This document shows positions 14,373 through 16,075 of a DNA stretch of 16,075 nt, in pieces. Location of the stretch: positions 1 to 16,075 of the forward strand of contig JACMKG010000363.1 in NCBI GenBank assembly GCA_014380255.1, read 5' to 3'. Under the pieces are notes generated by a model. That model was not told where the DNA came from. It made no database searches and saw only the letters and a program-made list of their open reading frames with translations. The translations under genes were made by a program, and so were the position numbers. Source of the DNA: Prolixibacteraceae bacterium (GTDB lineage: Bacteria > Bacteroidota > Bacteroidia > Bacteroidales > Prolixibacteraceae). Every line of letters begins with the position of its first letter. Position 1 is the first letter of the stretch.

Positions 14373-16075
14373 ATGGCATTCAGAAAAGACAATAAAGTTA
14401 AGATTAGCTTTACCAAAATTGGTATCAGTCTGGCTTCTCCTGAGGAAATCCTTGAAAGATCTCACGGGGAAGTTTTGAAACCTGAAACGATAAATTACCG
14501 CACTTATAAACCTGAGCGTGATGGTTTGTTCTGTGAACGAATCTTCGGACCTGTAAAGGATTATGAGTGCCATTGCGGCAAATACAAACGTATCCGTTAC
14601 AAAGGAATTGTTTGTGACCGTTGTGGTGTGGAAGTAACAGAAAAAAAGGTACGTCGTGAACGAATGGGTCACATTTCTCTTGTCGTGCCGGTAGCACACA
14701 TCTGGTATTTTAAATCGTTGCCCAACAAAATAGGCTACCTTTTGGGTTTGCCAACCAAAAAATTGGATGTAATTATTTATTACGAGAGATATGTTGTTAT
14801 TCAGCCAGGAGTTAAAGCTCAGGATGGTATTAAATATCTTGACTTCCTCTCTGAAGAAGAATATCTTGACATTCTGGATTCTTTACCCAAAGAAAATCAG
14901 TATCTCGATGACATGGATCCCAATAAGTTCATCGCCCGCATGGGTGCTGAGGCCTTGTATACCTTATTACAACGCCTTGAATTGGATGAAATGTCATTCG
15001 ATCTACGTCATAAAGCAAACACAGAAACCTCACAGCAACGTAAGAATGAGGCCTTAAAACGCCTTCAGGTTGTTGAAGCCTTCCGTGCCAGCAAAAATAT
15101 CAATCGCCCCGAATGGATGATTGTGAAAGTTGTTCCTGTAATACCTCCTGATTTGCGTCCCTTGGTTCCATTGGATGGTGGCCGTTTTGCCACGTCCGAT
15201 TTGAACGATTTGTATCGCAGGGTTATTATCAGAAACAACCGCTTAAAACGATTAATAGAAATTAAGGCACCGGAAGTCATCTTACGTAACGAAAAACGTA
15301 TGCTTCAGGAAGCAGTCGATTCATTGTTTGATAACTCTAGGAAATCAAATGCTGTAAAGACTGAAAATAACCGTGCTTTAAAATCATTATCTGATAGTTT
15401 GAAAGGTAAACAAGGTCGTTTCCGTCAGAACTTATTGGGTAAACGTGTGGATTATTCGGCTCGTTCGGTAATTGTTATCGGGCCAAAGCTGAAGCTTCAT
15501 GAATGTGGTTTACCCAAAGACATGGCTGCTGAGCTTTTCAAACCATTTATCATCCGCAAACTGATCGAACGAGGAATCGTTAAGACAGTTAAATCGGCCA
15601 AGAAAATCGTTGATCGTAAAGATCCCGTCGTTTGGGATATTCTCGAAAATGTATTGAAAGGCCATCCGGTTATGCTTAACCGTGCGCCTACGCTTCACCG
15701 TTTATCCATTCAGGCTTTCCAACCTGTAATGGTTGAAGGAAAAGCTATCCAGCTGCACCCGTTATCATGTACCGGCTTCAACGCCGACTTTGACGGTGAC
15801 CAGATGGCTGTTCACGTGCCCCTGGGAAATGCTGCAGTTCTGGAAGCTCAAATGTTGATGCTTGCATCTCATAACCTTTTGAACCCCGCCAATGGGGCTC
15901 CTATTACGGTTCCATCCCAGGACATGGTATTGGGCTTGTATTATATGACCAAGCCAAGACCTGGAGCAAGAGGTGAAGGCATGACCTTCTATTCAACCGA
16001 AGAAGTTATTATAGCTTACAACGAGGGAGTAGCTGATTTGCATGCAATCGTTAAAGTAAAAGTAGAAGATGTAGA
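14373..16075 (+). CDS. rpoC: DNA-directed RNA polymerase subunit beta' (partial, first 567 codons)
   Basis: The frame starts at ATG 14373 ([20 protein letters not shown]) and runs off the right edge. It covers the N-terminal clamp and the active-site region. The N-terminal zinc site is Cys66 and Cys68 (CHCGK) with Cys81 and Cys84 (CDRCG). [13 protein letters not shown] and [14 protein letters not shown] are the conserved double-psi-barrel flanks. The catalytic magnesium-binding NADFDGDQM has Asp472, Asp474 and Asp476. The family has about 1400 residues, so roughly 60 percent is outside the window. Confidence 0.98.
   Translation, partial: MAFRKDNKVKISFTKIGISLASPEEILERSHGEVLKPETINYRTYKPERDGLFCERIFGPVKDYECHCGKYKRIRYKGIVCDRCGVEVTEKKVRRERMGHISLVVPVAHIWYFKSLPNKIGYLLGLPTKKLDVIIYYERYVVIQPGVKAQDGIKYLDFLSEEEYLDILDSLPKENQYLDDMDPNKFIARMGAEALYTLLQRLELDEMSFDLRHKANTETSQQRKNEALKRLQVVEAFRASKNINRPEWMIVKVVPVIPPDLRPLVPLDGGRFATSDLNDLYRRVIIRNNRLKRLIEIKAPEVILRNEKRMLQEAVDSLFDNSRKSNAVKTENNRALKSLSDSLKGKQGRFRQNLLGKRVDYSARSVIVIGPKLKLHECGLPKDMAAELFKPFIIRKLIERGIVKTVKSAKKIVDRKDPVVWDILENVLKGHPVMLNRAPTLHRLSIQAFQPVMVEGKAIQLHPLSCTGFNADFDGDQMAVHVPLGNAAVLEAQMLMLASHNLLNPANGAPITVPSQDMVLGLYYMTKPRPGARGEGMTFYSTEEVIIAYNEGVADLHAIVKVKVEDV

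Overview
The window carries the core information-processing cluster of a Bacteroidota genome. The most likely placement is Bacteroidia, perhaps the Marinilabiliales side, but I infer this from gene content and protein flavour, not from a search. Supporting signs are: promoters of the Bacteroidota type (TTTG, then TAnnTTTG) before rpsU and before the tRNA cluster; few Shine-Dalgarno sequences; low-GC DNA; UAA as the usual stop codon; and the order rpsU - xerC-like recombinase - hpf - tRNAs - tuf - secE - nusG - rplKAJL - rpoBC.

Region 1 (1-2849) holds two class II fructose-bisphosphate aldolases of different subtypes, pointing away from each other. The leftward gene is cut by the window edge. 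The rightward one is FbaA-like with all metal and catalytic residues present and a strong terminator behind it. The 1360 bases between them contain no gene I can identify. They do contain several repeat systems: a degenerate inverted repeat with a small tandem repeat, a 57-base direct repeat that is in frame in a 44-codon ORF, and an array of 11-base iterons arranged as an inverted repeat.

Region 2 (2887-5549) encodes a membrane-anchored protein built of four helix-hairpin-helix-type repeats, then ribosomal protein S21 behind a textbook Bacteroidota promoter, a complete XerC/XerD-type tyrosine recombinase, and a short ribosome hibernation factor.

Region 3 (5550-7500) is a tRNA cluster, Thr(UGU)-Tyr(GUA)-Gly(UCC)-Thr(GGU), followed by tuf. 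This is the same order as thrU-tyrU-glyT-thrT-tufB in E. coli. The leader has its own promoter and a terminator-like hairpin. Between tuf and secE, where many bacteria carry tRNA-Trp, lies a 73-base tRNA-like element. It has fully paired acceptor, D and T stems but an anticodon loop that reads UUA (the complement of the stop codon UAA). A perfect 11-bp hairpin abuts its 5' end. This is the most unusual item in the window.

Region 4 (7509-16075) is the standard secE-nusG-rplK-rplA-rplJ-rplL-rpoB-rpoC series, with an attenuator-like hairpin between rplL and rpoB. rpoC runs off the right edge. Together the genes supply translation elongation (EF-Tu, tRNAs, L11, L1, L10, L12, S21), ribosome hibernation (HPF), protein export (SecE), transcription elongation (NusG) and the large RNA polymerase subunits. 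Apart from the tRNA-like element and the repeats between the aldolases, I regard this as an ordinary housekeeping region and see no hidden defence or mobile system.
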